Assembly: GCA_050178015.1 (NCBI GenBank)
Contig: JBFXGM010000004.1
Span: 62,001 to 126,000 of the forward strand
Direction of reading: 5' to 3'
From: Gaoshiqia sp050178015
Lineage (GTDB): Bacteria; Bacteroidota; Bacteroidia; Bacteroidales; Prolixibacteraceae
DNA length: 64,000 nt
Under the pieces are notes generated by a model that saw nothing but the letters and a program-made list of their open reading frames with translations, did not search any database and was not told the DNA's origin. Within the stretch, counting starts at the first letter, position 1. Each line of letters opens with the position of its first letter. Made by a program: the position numbers and the translations under genes. Of this stretch, positions 9,669 through 17,453 are shown piece after piece.

Positions 9669-10334
9669 ATGAAAAACATTATTCAGGTAGCTGCTGCCGA
9701 ATTGGGCGTTCACGAATTTGCCGGGTCAGAGCATAATCCGATTGTCGTAAAATACGCCAAAGAATCTGGTTTCGATCACATTACGGATGACGAAACGCCG
9801 TGGTGCAGCATTTTTATCAATTGGTGCTGCAAGGAAGCCGATTTGCAACGCACGCATAAAGCCAACGCCCGCAGTTGGCTGTCGGTGGGCAAACCGGTTG
9901 ACGATCCTGTTCCCGGCGACATTGTAGTGCTTTGGCGCGATAGTCCTGCTTCGTGGACAGGGCATGTGGGATTGTTTTTCGGCTTTTCGCGCGACAAAAG
10001 CCAGGTTTTTGTGCTGGGCGGTAATCAGCGTAACAGCGTGTCCGTACAGGGTTTCGATGCCGCGAAAGTACTTGGCTTCCGTCGGCTCGCCGCTTCCGGC
10101 AATCTCGAAATTCCCAAGCCTGGCCTGAAACGGGACAGCAGGGGAGAGGAGGTGATGAAACTCCAGCGGATCCTGATTGATCTGGGCTATAACTGTGGCT
10201 CTGTGGACGGGGTCTTTGGGCCGCGAACCGAAGCCCAGCTGATCGCTTTTCAGAAGCAGGCAGCTTTGCAGGATGCGAATGGCGTTTATGAGCAGAAAAC
10301 CAAAAATAAACTGGAAAGTATTTTTCAAAGTTAA
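9669..10334 (+). CDS. CHAP/NlpC-like amidase (TIGR02594 type) with peptidoglycan-binding domain
   Basis: 221 residues. The N-terminal 135 residues match the TIGR02594 CHAP-like family: AAAELGVHE at the start, the catalytic Cys46 in TPWCSIFINWC, and the catalytic His99 in WTGHVGLFFG. Residues about 142-218 form a peptidoglycan-binding domain type 1 (RGEEVMKLQRILIDLGY, then VDGVFGPRTEAQLIAFQ). Proteins of this family are predicted to cut peptide or amide bonds in cell wall. There is no signal peptide, so export would need lysis, an injection machine or another route. In phages and interbacterial systems such leaderless amidases act as endolysins or effectors. It lies 33 bp after the TPR gene and 11 bp before a small unknown gene. 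Confidence 0.85.
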   Translation: MKNIIQVAAAELGVHEFAGSEHNPIVVKYAKESGFDHITDDETPWCSIFINWCCKEADLQRTHKANARSWLSVGKPVDDPVPGDIVVLWRDSPASWTGHVGLFFGFSRDKSQVFVLGGNQRNSVSVQGFDAAKVLGFRRLAASGNLEIPKPGLKRDSRGEEVMKLQRILIDLGYNCGSVDGVFGPRTEAQLIAFQKQAALQDANGVYEQKTKNKLESIFQS

Positions 10335-10345
10335 ATTACAAGCAT

Positions 10346-10738
10346 ATGGCAACAGAAATTAATGACGAAGGCAAAAAAAACCTGAAAAGCGGGTTTGCCC
10401 GGCTGATCAAACGGATCGGCGATGAAATTGAAGATGCCGCTTCGCTGGAAGTGACCACGTTTACCGGGAACTTTGAGTACAAGGTTTCGGATGTGGTACG
10501 AAACGGAGAAGACAAAGTGCAGATTGAAAAGGTGCTGAAATCGCTCACCGTCCAAAATCAATCGACTCTCGAACTGGTTGCCTTTACCAGTGTAAAGATC
10601 GATTCGGACGTGTCAACCATCGTGAAAAAGAACCTGAGCCCTGCCGACGATGCGCTGCTGAAACTGCACAAGGAGATGTTGGTGACTTCAAAAGAAGCCC
10701 GGCAATCACTCATTCAGCTGGTAAAAGACCTGTTGTAA
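10346..10738 (+). CDS. Small unknown protein, motif-sharing family member 1
   Basis: 130 residues, charged and helix-rich, with no signal peptide or membrane segment. Residues 20-45 contain IEDAASLEVTTFTGNFE. This aligns without gaps to ITDLTTLKIQTLMGNME in the protein encoded at 12362-12700: 9 of 24 positions across the wider stretch are identical by my count. Both proteins end in a helix around LIQLVKDLL or INTLFELKD. No known family is recognised. It is in tight series between the amidase and a large cationic protein, suggesting a partner or chaperone-like role, but that is inference. Confidence 0.65.
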   Translation: MATEINDEGKKNLKSGFARLIKRIGDEIEDAASLEVTTFTGNFEYKVSDVVRNGEDKVQIEKVLKSLTVQNQSTLELVAFTSVKIDSDVSTIVKKNLSPADDALLKLHKEMLVTSKEARQSLIQLVKDLL

Positions 10739-10750
10739 AAGCCAGTAGGT

Positions 10751-12349
10751 ATGGTGGATACCGAAATACAATTGCTGGAGCAGTGCGAGAAGGAGCTGGC
10801 CGGGTTTCGGGACGGAGGCATTGAAATCAGGCAGCATCTGCTGGAACTGGGTTACCTTTCGGTAAGCAGGGCTAATTCAATCACTGCAAAAGATGAATTT
10901 ACGGCCAGAAAGCAGTTCGAAAATGAGTTGTTTCAGTCTGGCATGTTTTCGCCGCAACAACTGGCGGCAGAAAGCCGGTTTGGGCAAGAACATTTTTTTC
11001 GGTATTTCCTGCGGAAACTGACGGATATCGATGACGGCATCGTGCTTGCCCATCTGCCCAACATTGGCGAAATAAGTCTGAGGAGCAGGTTGGTGCACTA
11101 CCGGCTCGATTTATTCGGTATGTGGGAGCATCCCGTCGGCCAGGCTGTCGGAATGGCCTCGGCGCTGCAAATCGGCGAGTTGGCCGATATCGGTAAATGT
11201 ACGCCTTTGGAGGCAATCAATTACCTGGCCGATGTGGACCGTTTCACCCGCCATTTGCTCGCGTCGTACAACCAAGAACAATTCATCCTCACCTTTCGTC
11301 CGAAAAATATATCGGTTCATCTAAAAGAAAAACTGGACCGAAGGTTTGCCTTTGGCCGTCAGCTGAAAGATGATTTTGGCGAAAAAACCGAATTTCTGCG
11401 GTATCTGCAAAAACAGGTGCTGAACAGGAATGACGACCGGATCGATTACGGTTTTTTGGAAAAAGAAAGCAAAAATCTGCTATCCCGTTTTCTGGTCCGT
11501 TTGATTCAGGTTCACCAGTGGCAGGAAGGGTTTTACAACGGTTTGCTTGATTCCGATCTGGGCGAAGTAAGCCTGCAAAGCCTGATCGATTCGGTTGAAA
11601 CCTACAACCTGGCCGACGGGAAGGACATTAAAACACACCGCGTGCTTACCTACCTGGGAAACGGCTATTGCATGTTCAATGCCTTGTTTTTCCTTCAGGA
11701 ATATATGCTGAGCGATCAACCCGACGAAGAGCAAAAACTTTGGGAAGCCCTGGCCGGTGAAGTGAACAATGCCGATGCTGAAAGCCGCGAAAAGTTTTCG
11801 GCCAACCTGCAACAGCTCAGGGATGAAGTTTCGCTTCAACCGGCAGCCGAAGAGAAGGCCGGTTTTTTAAAGCGGTTCTATTTCGGGTTTAAAAAGCTGA
11901 TCAGGAAAGCATTTCGTTTTCTGCGGAAAATATTCCGTTGGGTATTGGACCGGGTTGAAAAGATGTGGGGCTTTCTGAAAAAGCTGTTCACCAGCTTTTT
12001 CGAAAATCTCTACTACGGTTTACGGGCTTTTGTGGATGGAGTGAAATTTTTGCTGGGCCGCAAAGTGGTTTTCACGGGAAACCCTGTTCAATTTATTATC
12101 AGCAAAATTCGTCCCGACGGGGATGTTTCTACGCTGGTCATCAATGCCGGGCCCGACTTTGTGATGCAACATGTCCGGGAAACGCGCTACCAGTTGGCTG
12201 CCATGGCTTTTTCGCTGGCTGTGGTTGGGCAGGTACTGAAACTGGCCGTTCAACCGCTTCAATTGATAACCTGGCCCCTGCTGTTGTTCAAGTTGGTTAG
12301 CAGCTTTCAGTCGGCCAACGTTAAGTTTAGAAAATCAGTAACCAATTAA
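10751..12349 (+). CDS. Large protein with PG-binding-like segments and cationic C-terminal half
   Basis: 532 residues, no signal peptide. Residues 25-65 (IRQHLLELGYLS, then an FTARKQFENEL helix) and about 255-295 (HQWQEGFYNGLLDSDLGE) faintly follow the peptidoglycan-binding type 1 pattern. From about 370 the chain becomes strongly basic and amphipathic: FLKRFYFGFKKLIRKAFRFL is followed by similar Lys/Arg/Phe/Trp helices. It ends with hydrophobic stretches near 475-525 (AAMAFSLAVVGQVLKLAV). That pattern is typical of membrane-active or membrane-anchored regions. I know no family. Its place between two motif-sharing small proteins suggests a toxin-like or structural partner. Confidence is high that it is a gene and low for its role. 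Confidence 0.65.
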   Translation: MVDTEIQLLEQCEKELAGFRDGGIEIRQHLLELGYLSVSRANSITAKDEFTARKQFENELFQSGMFSPQQLAAESRFGQEHFFRYFLRKLTDIDDGIVLAHLPNIGEISLRSRLVHYRLDLFGMWEHPVGQAVGMASALQIGELADIGKCTPLEAINYLADVDRFTRHLLASYNQEQFILTFRPKNISVHLKEKLDRRFAFGRQLKDDFGEKTEFLRYLQKQVLNRNDDRIDYGFLEKESKNLLSRFLVRLIQVHQWQEGFYNGLLDSDLGEVSLQSLIDSVETYNLADGKDIKTHRVLTYLGNGYCMFNALFFLQEYMLSDQPDEEQKLWEALAGEVNNADAESREKFSANLQQLRDEVSLQPAAEEKAGFLKRFYFGFKKLIRKAFRFLRKIFRWVLDRVEKMWGFLKKLFTSFFENLYYGLRAFVDGVKFLLGRKVVFTGNPVQFIISKIRPDGDVSTLVINAGPDFVMQHVRETRYQLAAMAFSLAVVGQVLKLAVQPLQLITWPLLLFKLVSSFQSANVKFRKSVTN

Positions 12350-12361
12350 AATCAAATAACT

Positions 12362-12700
12362 ATGTCAAAAGCAGAAGAAATCATTCAGAAAATTTCGGGA
12401 AAAATCACCGACCTCACCACGCTGAAAATCCAAACCCTGATGGGCAACATGGAAGCCGATCAGCAAGGTGAAATCAAGTTCAAAGCCAATCAGGACGTCA
12501 AAGGGATGATCAGTACCATTGATCTGGTAGATGGCGACATCAAAACCGAACTGTCGGAGGAGTTTTACCAGAAATATCCCGAGCTGGTGCAGTTCCATCA
12601 GTCACGTGAAGCCAAGGGAAGCGAGATCCTTGAAAAAAACATCCTCACATTGCGCACCATCATCAATACGTTGTTCGAACTGAAAGATAAGATCAGTTAG
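12362..12700 (+). CDS. Small unknown protein, motif-sharing family member 2
   Basis: 112 residues, almost wholly helical by composition, with no export signal. It carries ITDLTTLKIQTLMGNME near residues 15-33, the same motif found in the 10346-10738 protein. A shorter version (DDLTHLQIDTII) is in the next gene product. It begins 12 bp after the large cationic protein gene and ends 2 bp before the next start, so it is surely in the same operon. No known family recognised. Confidence 0.65.
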   Translation: MSKAEEIIQKISGKITDLTTLKIQTLMGNMEADQQGEIKFKANQDVKGMISTIDLVDGDIKTELSEEFYQKYPELVQFHQSREAKGSEILEKNILTLRTIINTLFELKDKIS

Positions 12701-12702
12701 CT

Positions 12703-13389
12703 ATGGCGAACGAATCAAAAGGTTCGGTTATCGCTTCCCTTCTGGATGATCTTACCCATCTTCAGATTGATACGATTATCAAATCCGGAATGATTGCTGC
12801 TGATCCGCCCGAAAAGGTAGAAGAACTGTTGGCTGGAGTGCTCACGGAATATGTCCGGAAACTGAGCGTTATTGCCGGGAGGAATGACTTGGGGCGTTTC
12901 CCTCGTGCACTTTCGGCGAAATCATATCTGGAACTGGAAGAGCTGCTTGTTGAGCTGCAGCATTTCATGGACCATAACCGGATTCGCATGACCGAACCGG
13001 ATTATATTCTTTACAGCCGCATGGTTTATTTTTGCCGTTACATCAAGTCGAAAGATGGAGAGTTTGTGGTGAAAGGGCAGCCGAATGTTAAGCTATCGGC
13101 ATTCAACCTGATCGATTCGCCCGATTTTGAATTTGAGGGCATAAACGTGCGGGACAAAGCCAAGCTGAGGCGTTATCATGATCTGGGGACTGAAAAAGTG
13201 GTCATGCAAACCCGAATTGGTTTGGATGGAGATGTGGTGGCCCGAATCGAAGAAGGTTTTGCCAATTCTCCGAAACAACTACTGGTGGACATCCATGAAA
13301 AGCATACTAAACTATCGTTGGATTTTTGGAGTAATCTGGTAAATACCGTGGTGACATTTGTCGGGAAACTGTTTGACTTTAAAAGCTGA
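12703..13389 (+). CDS. Unknown soluble protein with shared N-terminal motif
   Basis: 228 residues, no signal peptide. The N-terminus has LLDDLTHLQIDTIIKSGM, similar to the motif of the two small proteins upstream. Residues 75-130 are helical (LSAKSYLELEELLVELQHFM) and are followed by beta-like segments. No known domain seen. Its TGA stop shares one base with the ATG of the next gene (TGATG), implying coupled translation with a small membrane protein. Confidence 0.65.
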   Translation: MANESKGSVIASLLDDLTHLQIDTIIKSGMIAADPPEKVEELLAGVLTEYVRKLSVIAGRNDLGRFPRALSAKSYLELEELLVELQHFMDHNRIRMTEPDYILYSRMVYFCRYIKSKDGEFVVKGQPNVKLSAFNLIDSPDFEFEGINVRDKAKLRRYHDLGTEKVVMQTRIGLDGDVVARIEEGFANSPKQLLVDIHEKHTKLSLDFWSNLVNTVVTFVGKLFDFKS

Positions 13390-13841
13390 TGGGACTGTTG
13401 CGGTCAAAATCATTGCGAGCGCTTTTACTCACCGGACAATATATGGTGCGCACTCCCGAATCCTCAGAAGACGGAAGTGATCCTGCTTTGTTGACCATTT
13501 TTTATGCCAATGGTGATATCCTTGCTTTTGTCGATCCGGAACGATTGGAAACCGACCCGCGGCAGGCGGTTGTTCATTTAAGTAAAATTGAAGGTCTTGC
13601 AAATGAGTTTATTGTGCACTGGAAGTGGTTAGAGTTGGTTTTCTCATCAGTGGTCACCATCGGGAGTTTTGCTTGGATGTATTTTCAGGATACCCGGTTC
13701 CTAACTGGTCTTCTTGTTTCTGCGGCGCTTGGCATGCTGACCATTGTAATCCGGAAGGTGGCCATGAGAGTGCTGGTGAGGATTCTTTTCAGGATAGCGC
13801 GGTGGATTTACCGGTCGTTTATATCGGGACTGGTCAAATAA
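13389..13841 (+). CDS. Small unknown membrane protein
   Basis: 150 residues. After about 75 soluble residues there are two membrane segments (LELVFSSVVTIGSFAWMYF, then a Leu/Ala/Gly/Ile-rich segment). A basic amphipathic tail (VAMRVLVRILFRIARWIYR) follows. No family recognised. Start and stop positions fit the one-base overlap with the preceding gene. A 35-bp gap with a strong ribosome site leads to the patatin gene. It could anchor or pair with the soluble protein encoded just before it. Confidence 0.65.
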   Translation: MGLLRSKSLRALLLTGQYMVRTPESSEDGSDPALLTIFYANGDILAFVDPERLETDPRQAVVHLSKIEGLANEFIVHWKWLELVFSSVVTIGSFAWMYFQDTRFLTGLLVSAALGMLTIVIRKVAMRVLVRILFRIARWIYRSFISGLVK

Positions 13842-13876
13842 ATTTCATATAACAATTCAACATAGGAGGAAAAATC

Positions 13877-14914
13877 ATGACAGTACAGTTTCGTAATTTG
13901 GTGTTCGAAGGGGGTGGCGTTAAAGGAATAGCCTATATCGGCGGAATGCAGGTATTGCAACAACGGGGCATCCTGGCAAACATCAAACGGGTTGGCGGGA
14001 CTAGCGCCGGGGCCATCAATGCCCTGATTTTTGCACTGGGATACTCCATCCATGAGCAGAAAGCGATCATGGAATCGACCGATTTTAAGTCCTTCATGGA
14101 TAATTCATTTGGTGTAATCCGCGATATCCGTCGGCTGGCCAAACAGTTTGGCTGGAACAAAGGTGATTTCTTTAACGACTGGATTGGCGCCATCATCAAA
14201 AAGAAAACGGGAAGTGCAAAATCGACTTTTGGCGACTTGAAAGCAGCCGGTTTGCCAGACCTGTATGTGGTTGGGACCAATCTTTCGACCGGTTACACCG
14301 AAGTCTTTTCTGCCGAACGTCATGCCGAAATGCCTTTGGTGAATGCAGTTCGAATCAGCATGTCCATTCCGCTGTTTTTTGCCGCTGTGCGCCACGGCGA
14401 TCGTGATGATGTGTATGTCGATGGCGGGGTGATGTTGAACTACCCGGTAAAATTGTTCGACCGCGAACGTTATATCCTGATGGATACCGAGCGCGAAGCT
14501 GCCCGGAACACGGATTATTATAACCGCGAAAATGCCCGTTTTTTGCTCGAAAATCCTGGGCGAAGCCCGTATGTGTATAACCGGCAAACCCTGGGGTTAA
14601 GATTGGATACCCAGGAGGATATCGCTTTGTTTCGTTACGGCGAGCCGCTTCAGGGAAAGCCCATCAAAGGTTTTACCGAATATGCCAAAGCACTGCTGGC
14701 TGCGGTGATGCAGGTACAGGAACATCAGCACCTGCATAGCGACGATTGGCAACGCACCGTTTATATCAACACCCTCGATGTAAAAGCGACTGAATTCAAC
14801 TTGACGGACGACAAGAAAAAAGCCTTGGTTAATCAAGGGATCAATGGGGCGGAGGATTATTTCAACTGGTTTGATAAACCGGGTGAAAATCCGGCAAACA
14901 GGATCCAAGCTTAG
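13877..14914 (+). CDS. Patatin-like phospholipase
   Basis: 345 residues. The patatin Ser-Asp dyad lipase motifs are present: the oxyanion loop EGGGVKGIAYIGG near residue 13, the nucleophile Ser43 in GGTSAGA, and the catalytic Asp182 in YVDGGVMLNYP. Such enzymes release fatty acids from membrane phospholipids. They occur as secreted effectors, in CBASS-type defence, and in housekeeping. There is no signal peptide. A strong Shine-Dalgarno (AGGAGG) lies 8-9 bp before the ATG. It is the last gene of the plus-strand run and ends tail-to-tail with the LuxR-type regulator. In this setting, with protease, amidase and caspase genes, a membrane-attacking effector role is the best inference. Confidence 0.88.
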   Translation: MTVQFRNLVFEGGGVKGIAYIGGMQVLQQRGILANIKRVGGTSAGAINALIFALGYSIHEQKAIMESTDFKSFMDNSFGVIRDIRRLAKQFGWNKGDFFNDWIGAIIKKKTGSAKSTFGDLKAAGLPDLYVVGTNLSTGYTEVFSAERHAEMPLVNAVRISMSIPLFFAAVRHGDRDDVYVDGGVMLNYPVKLFDRERYILMDTEREAARNTDYYNRENARFLLENPGRSPYVYNRQTLGLRLDTQEDIALFRYGEPLQGKPIKGFTEYAKALLAAVMQVQEHQHLHSDDWQRTVYINTLDVKATEFNLTDDKKKALVNQGINGAEDYFNWFDKPGENPANRIQA

Positions 14915-15561
14915 ATAATCCTGGCCTTAACGGCTTCTTTTATCAACTCGGCAGTATTTTTTGCGTGCAATTTTTGTTTCAGGTGTTTCCGGTGGGTGAT
15001 CACCGTGTTCATGCTGATGCTCAGTTTTTCACCGATGATTTTGGCTGAATCGCCAAGCGAAATTAGTTTGAGCACTTCCATTTCGCGGGAAGAGATTTGG
15101 TTGAGGGTCGAAGGATTGCCTTCCGGTGGGGTAATTTTGCGGATGATCCCTACAAGCATATCCGGCACGATCATCAGAGCATGGAAGGTTACTTTAACCC
15201 AGCAGTTTTTTTGATTTTTTATGCGGAAAGCAAAGGATTCAACCAGTCCGGTCAAGTCGCCGTTTACGGTTTTTTTTTCTTTCAGGACGAATTCAATCAG
15301 GCTGCTGATAAAGAGGAGATAATCGGTGGGGTGGATCATCGTTTTGACAAACCCCAGGCATTTGCTGAACACTTCGTTGCAATTCCGACCGGTGATTCTT
15401 TTCAATGCCGGGCCAAGGTACACGCACTTGCCGGTTCGGAGGTCGTAAATCAAATCCGGTCTTTTGTCACTAGGGCTGAACTGCTCAAGAAAATGGATCA
15501 TTTGTGGTTTCGTCAGGCCCAGCTCGCTTTTTTTCAAATCGGTCGTTTGTTCTTCCATCAT
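14911..15561 (-). CDS. PAS-like and LuxR-type HTH transcription regulator
   Basis: 216 residues. The C-terminal 65 residues are a LuxR/GerE helix-turn-helix (SSREMEVLKLISLGDSAKII, then STNTVITHRKHLKQKL-like recognition helix). Residues about 30-140 look like a PAS fold (DLRTGKCVYLGPALKRITG). No receiver domain is present, so it is probably a one-component or PAS-sensing regulator. A strong ribosome site (GGGAGG) lies about 8 bp before the start. The stop codon overlaps that of the patatin gene on the other strand. Being convergent with the effector run it could control it, but no operator is visible. Confidence 0.85.
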   Translation of the reverse strand: MMEEQTTDLKKSELGLTKPQMIHFLEQFSPSDKRPDLIYDLRTGKCVYLGPALKRITGRNCNEVFSKCLGFVKTMIHPTDYLLFISSLIEFVLKEKKTVNGDLTGLVESFAFRIKNQKNCWVKVTFHALMIVPDMLVGIIRKITPPEGNPSTLNQISSREMEVLKLISLGDSAKIIGEKLSISMNTVITHRKHLKQKLHAKNTAELIKEAVKARII

Positions 15562-16005
15562 TCAATATCCTCCCGTTTATGAAAACAATCAAAGCTCTAA
15601 TTTCAGGGCGCACGTTTTTTGGGGTCAGTTGATTTGAGTCGAAAACCGGGTGGGGCCGGTCAAGTAATCAGTTCGGAAAGCATCTTCAGTACAAACTACA
15701 CAATTCTCTCTGTTGAGTATGCAGGTGCAGACGGCTGTATTTTGGCGGCATACTTGCAAAAGCACCATATTGGCCATTACGTGCACGTATTGCATGAGCA
15801 TCGGGTATAGTTAATTGCGGGTGATTGCTGTTTTGTAACCCCACTGTGGTATGTTGTCTGGCATGTTCTTAGAATGTTGGCCTATCGTTGTTTTGTTATT
15901 TTCATTCGGCATTTCTACCCGGTCAGCCAAAATAATTGGTTACTTTGTATGCCCAGTTATAATTTTTTTGATCAGATTCTTTTATTACAAACTTTACGAG
16001 ATACT
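15562..16005. other. 444-bp intergenic region without a recognisable gene
   Basis: This stretch separates the start of the LuxR-type regulator (minus strand) from ridA (plus strand), so it must hold divergent promoters. A 63-codon frame at 15619-15810 has no family signal and no ribosome site worth trusting. Near 15947-15954 the sequence TTACTTTG resembles the Bacteroidota -7 element with one mismatch and could serve ridA. I see no tRNA, repeat or strong hairpin. Confidence 0.4.
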
Positions 16006-16383
16006 ATGAAACGCATTATTTCAACCCAACAGGCTCCCGCAGCTATTGGCCCTTACAGCCAGGCTGTTGAGGTAAACGGAACCTTGTACATTTCCGGTCA
16101 GGTGCCCATTGATCCGGCCACCGGCAAGGTGGTCGAAGGAGGCATCATCGAGCAAACGTCCCAAGTGATGAAAAATATCGGCGCCATTTTGGATGCTGCC
16201 GGATATACCTTTGCTGATGTGGTAAAATCGACCTGCTTACTAAGCGATATGGCCAACTTTAAAGCGATGAACGAAGTTTACGGATCGTATTACGCGCAAA
16301 ATCCTCCGGCGCGGGCTGCATTTGCGGTGAAAGAACTTCCGCTGGGTGTATTGGTTGAAATTGAAACAGTTGCCGTAAAGTAA
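16006..16383 (+). CDS. ridA: RidA family 2-iminobutanoate/2-iminopropanoate deaminase
   Basis: 125 residues, the usual RidA length. It begins MKRIISTQQAPAAIGPYSQA and contains LYISGQVPIDP and PPARAAFAVKELPLG, where the conserved arginine binds the imine/acid. The enzyme hydrolyses reactive enamine/imine products of PLP enzymes in the cytoplasm. The frame is open further upstream to 15874, but the family starts at the ATG at 16006, so I use that. It stands alone between divergent and convergent neighbours. A class IV aminotransferase, itself a PLP enzyme, is encoded nearby at 17454. Confidence 0.93.
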   Translation: MKRIISTQQAPAAIGPYSQAVEVNGTLYISGQVPIDPATGKVVEGGIIEQTSQVMKNIGAILDAAGYTFADVVKSTCLLSDMANFKAMNEVYGSYYAQNPPARAAFAVKELPLGVLVEIETVAVK

Positions 16384-16437
16384 CCAATCATAACTTGCAT
16401 GTTTTTGGTGTACCTTGCGGAAAATTTTCACGAGAAT

Positions 16438-17382
16438 CTAATTTGGATAATAGGGTAGTCGGATGGTAAATCGGCTGCCCTTTCCTTTTTCTGACTGTAT
16501 CTCAATCTCACCGTGTAACGCGTTGGCCAGTCCTTGACTGATGGAAAGTCCAAGACCAAAACCGGCATTGACCTCGCGCGTAAGGGCGGGCTGTTTATAC
16601 CGTTCAAATACGAGCTTTTGATGTTCAGGGGCAATGCCGATTCCGGTATCTTCCACAAAAATATGGATATTCATTCCGTTGATTTGGTAGCCAATATTTA
16701 CAGAACCCTGATCGGTATATTTGATGGCATTATCAATCAGGTTGATCAGAATTTGTGATAGCCGGGCCGGATCGGTTTGAATGATCAGGGGATTTTGCCG
16801 GTTGTCGTTTAGGATGTTGAATTGCAGGTTTTTAGCTGAAATAGCCGGCTCTGTGTTCCGGTAAGTGCTGTGTAAGCGGGATAGAAGTTGATGCAGATCA
16901 ACCGGTTGAATGTTCACGGTGATCATGTTTTCCTGTATCCTGGATATTTCGATAATGTCGTCAATGATTTTCAGCAGTAGCTGGCTGTTGCGGTTGATTT
17001 GGTCCCGGTAAACTTCTTTTTCGCCTTCTGTTGTTTGCCCTTCGCAAAGCAGGTGACCGAAACCTACAATCCCGTTCAGCGGGGTGCGGATTTCGTGCGA
17101 CATGTTCGACAGGAAAGCCGTTTTCAGACGGTCCGATTCTTCAGCCTTTTTCATGGCTTTTCTCAGTTCCTCCTGTATCTTGCTTTTCTTTTTAAATTCG
17201 GTATAAATCAGCCAAAATAAAAACAGGGAAGTTGAGATGATGAAAAACCATCCTTTGTATGTTTGCATCCTGGTGATAGTGGTCGTGTCGGTGCTGAAAG
17301 CTTGCAAAAACTTGTCAGAAAACAGGATCCAGAAGAAACTGATAAGAAAATAGATGAATGTAATCTTAAACGAACTCTTCAT
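16438..17382 (-). CDS. Membrane sensor histidine kinase
   Basis: 314 residues. Two membrane segments (about 7-29 and 44-61) flank only a short external loop of 15 residues. A coiled linker follows, then a HisKA domain with the phospho-acceptor His96 in NMSHEIRTPLNG. The ATPase domain has the N box (ILINLIDNAIKYTDQG), G1 (EDTGIGIAPEHQ) and G2 (FGLGLSIS). No HAMP or PAS domain is seen. The tiny external loop suggests it senses the membrane or a partner. No response regulator gene lies beside it, so the output is unknown. A TATCTTTG element sits 24 bp upstream of the start. Confidence 0.93.
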   Translation of the reverse strand: MKSSFKITFIYFLISFFWILFSDKFLQAFSTDTTTITRMQTYKGWFFIISTSLFLFWLIYTEFKKKSKIQEELRKAMKKAEESDRLKTAFLSNMSHEIRTPLNGIVGFGHLLCEGQTTEGEKEVYRDQINRNSQLLLKIIDDIIEISRIQENMITVNIQPVDLHQLLSRLHSTYRNTEPAISAKNLQFNILNDNRQNPLIIQTDPARLSQILINLIDNAIKYTDQGSVNIGYQINGMNIHIFVEDTGIGIAPEHQKLVFERYKQPALTREVNAGFGLGLSISQGLANALHGEIEIQSEKGKGSRFTIRLPYYPN

Positions 17383-17405
17383 TTGCTTCGTAAACTAAAC
17401 CGGTG

Positions 17406-17413
17406 CAAAGATA
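17406..17413 (-). promoter_or_regulatory. -7 type promoter element for the histidine kinase gene
   Basis: Read on the minus strand this is TATCTTTG, a perfect match to the Bacteroidota -7 consensus TAnnTTTG. It ends 24 bp before the histidine kinase start, a normal leader length. No convincing -33 TTTG is seen at the usual spacing. Confidence 0.45.
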
Positions 17414-17453
17414 AATTAATTTTCTACTGTTTAGTAATATTAATGGTCTACAA

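Noticed and set aside
1..14914. Prophage
   Set aside because: Only the amidase and patatin could fit; no capsid, tail, terminase or integrase gene is present.
15619..15810. A possible 63-residue protein
   Set aside because: No ribosome site, no family likeness, and it lies in the divergent promoter region.
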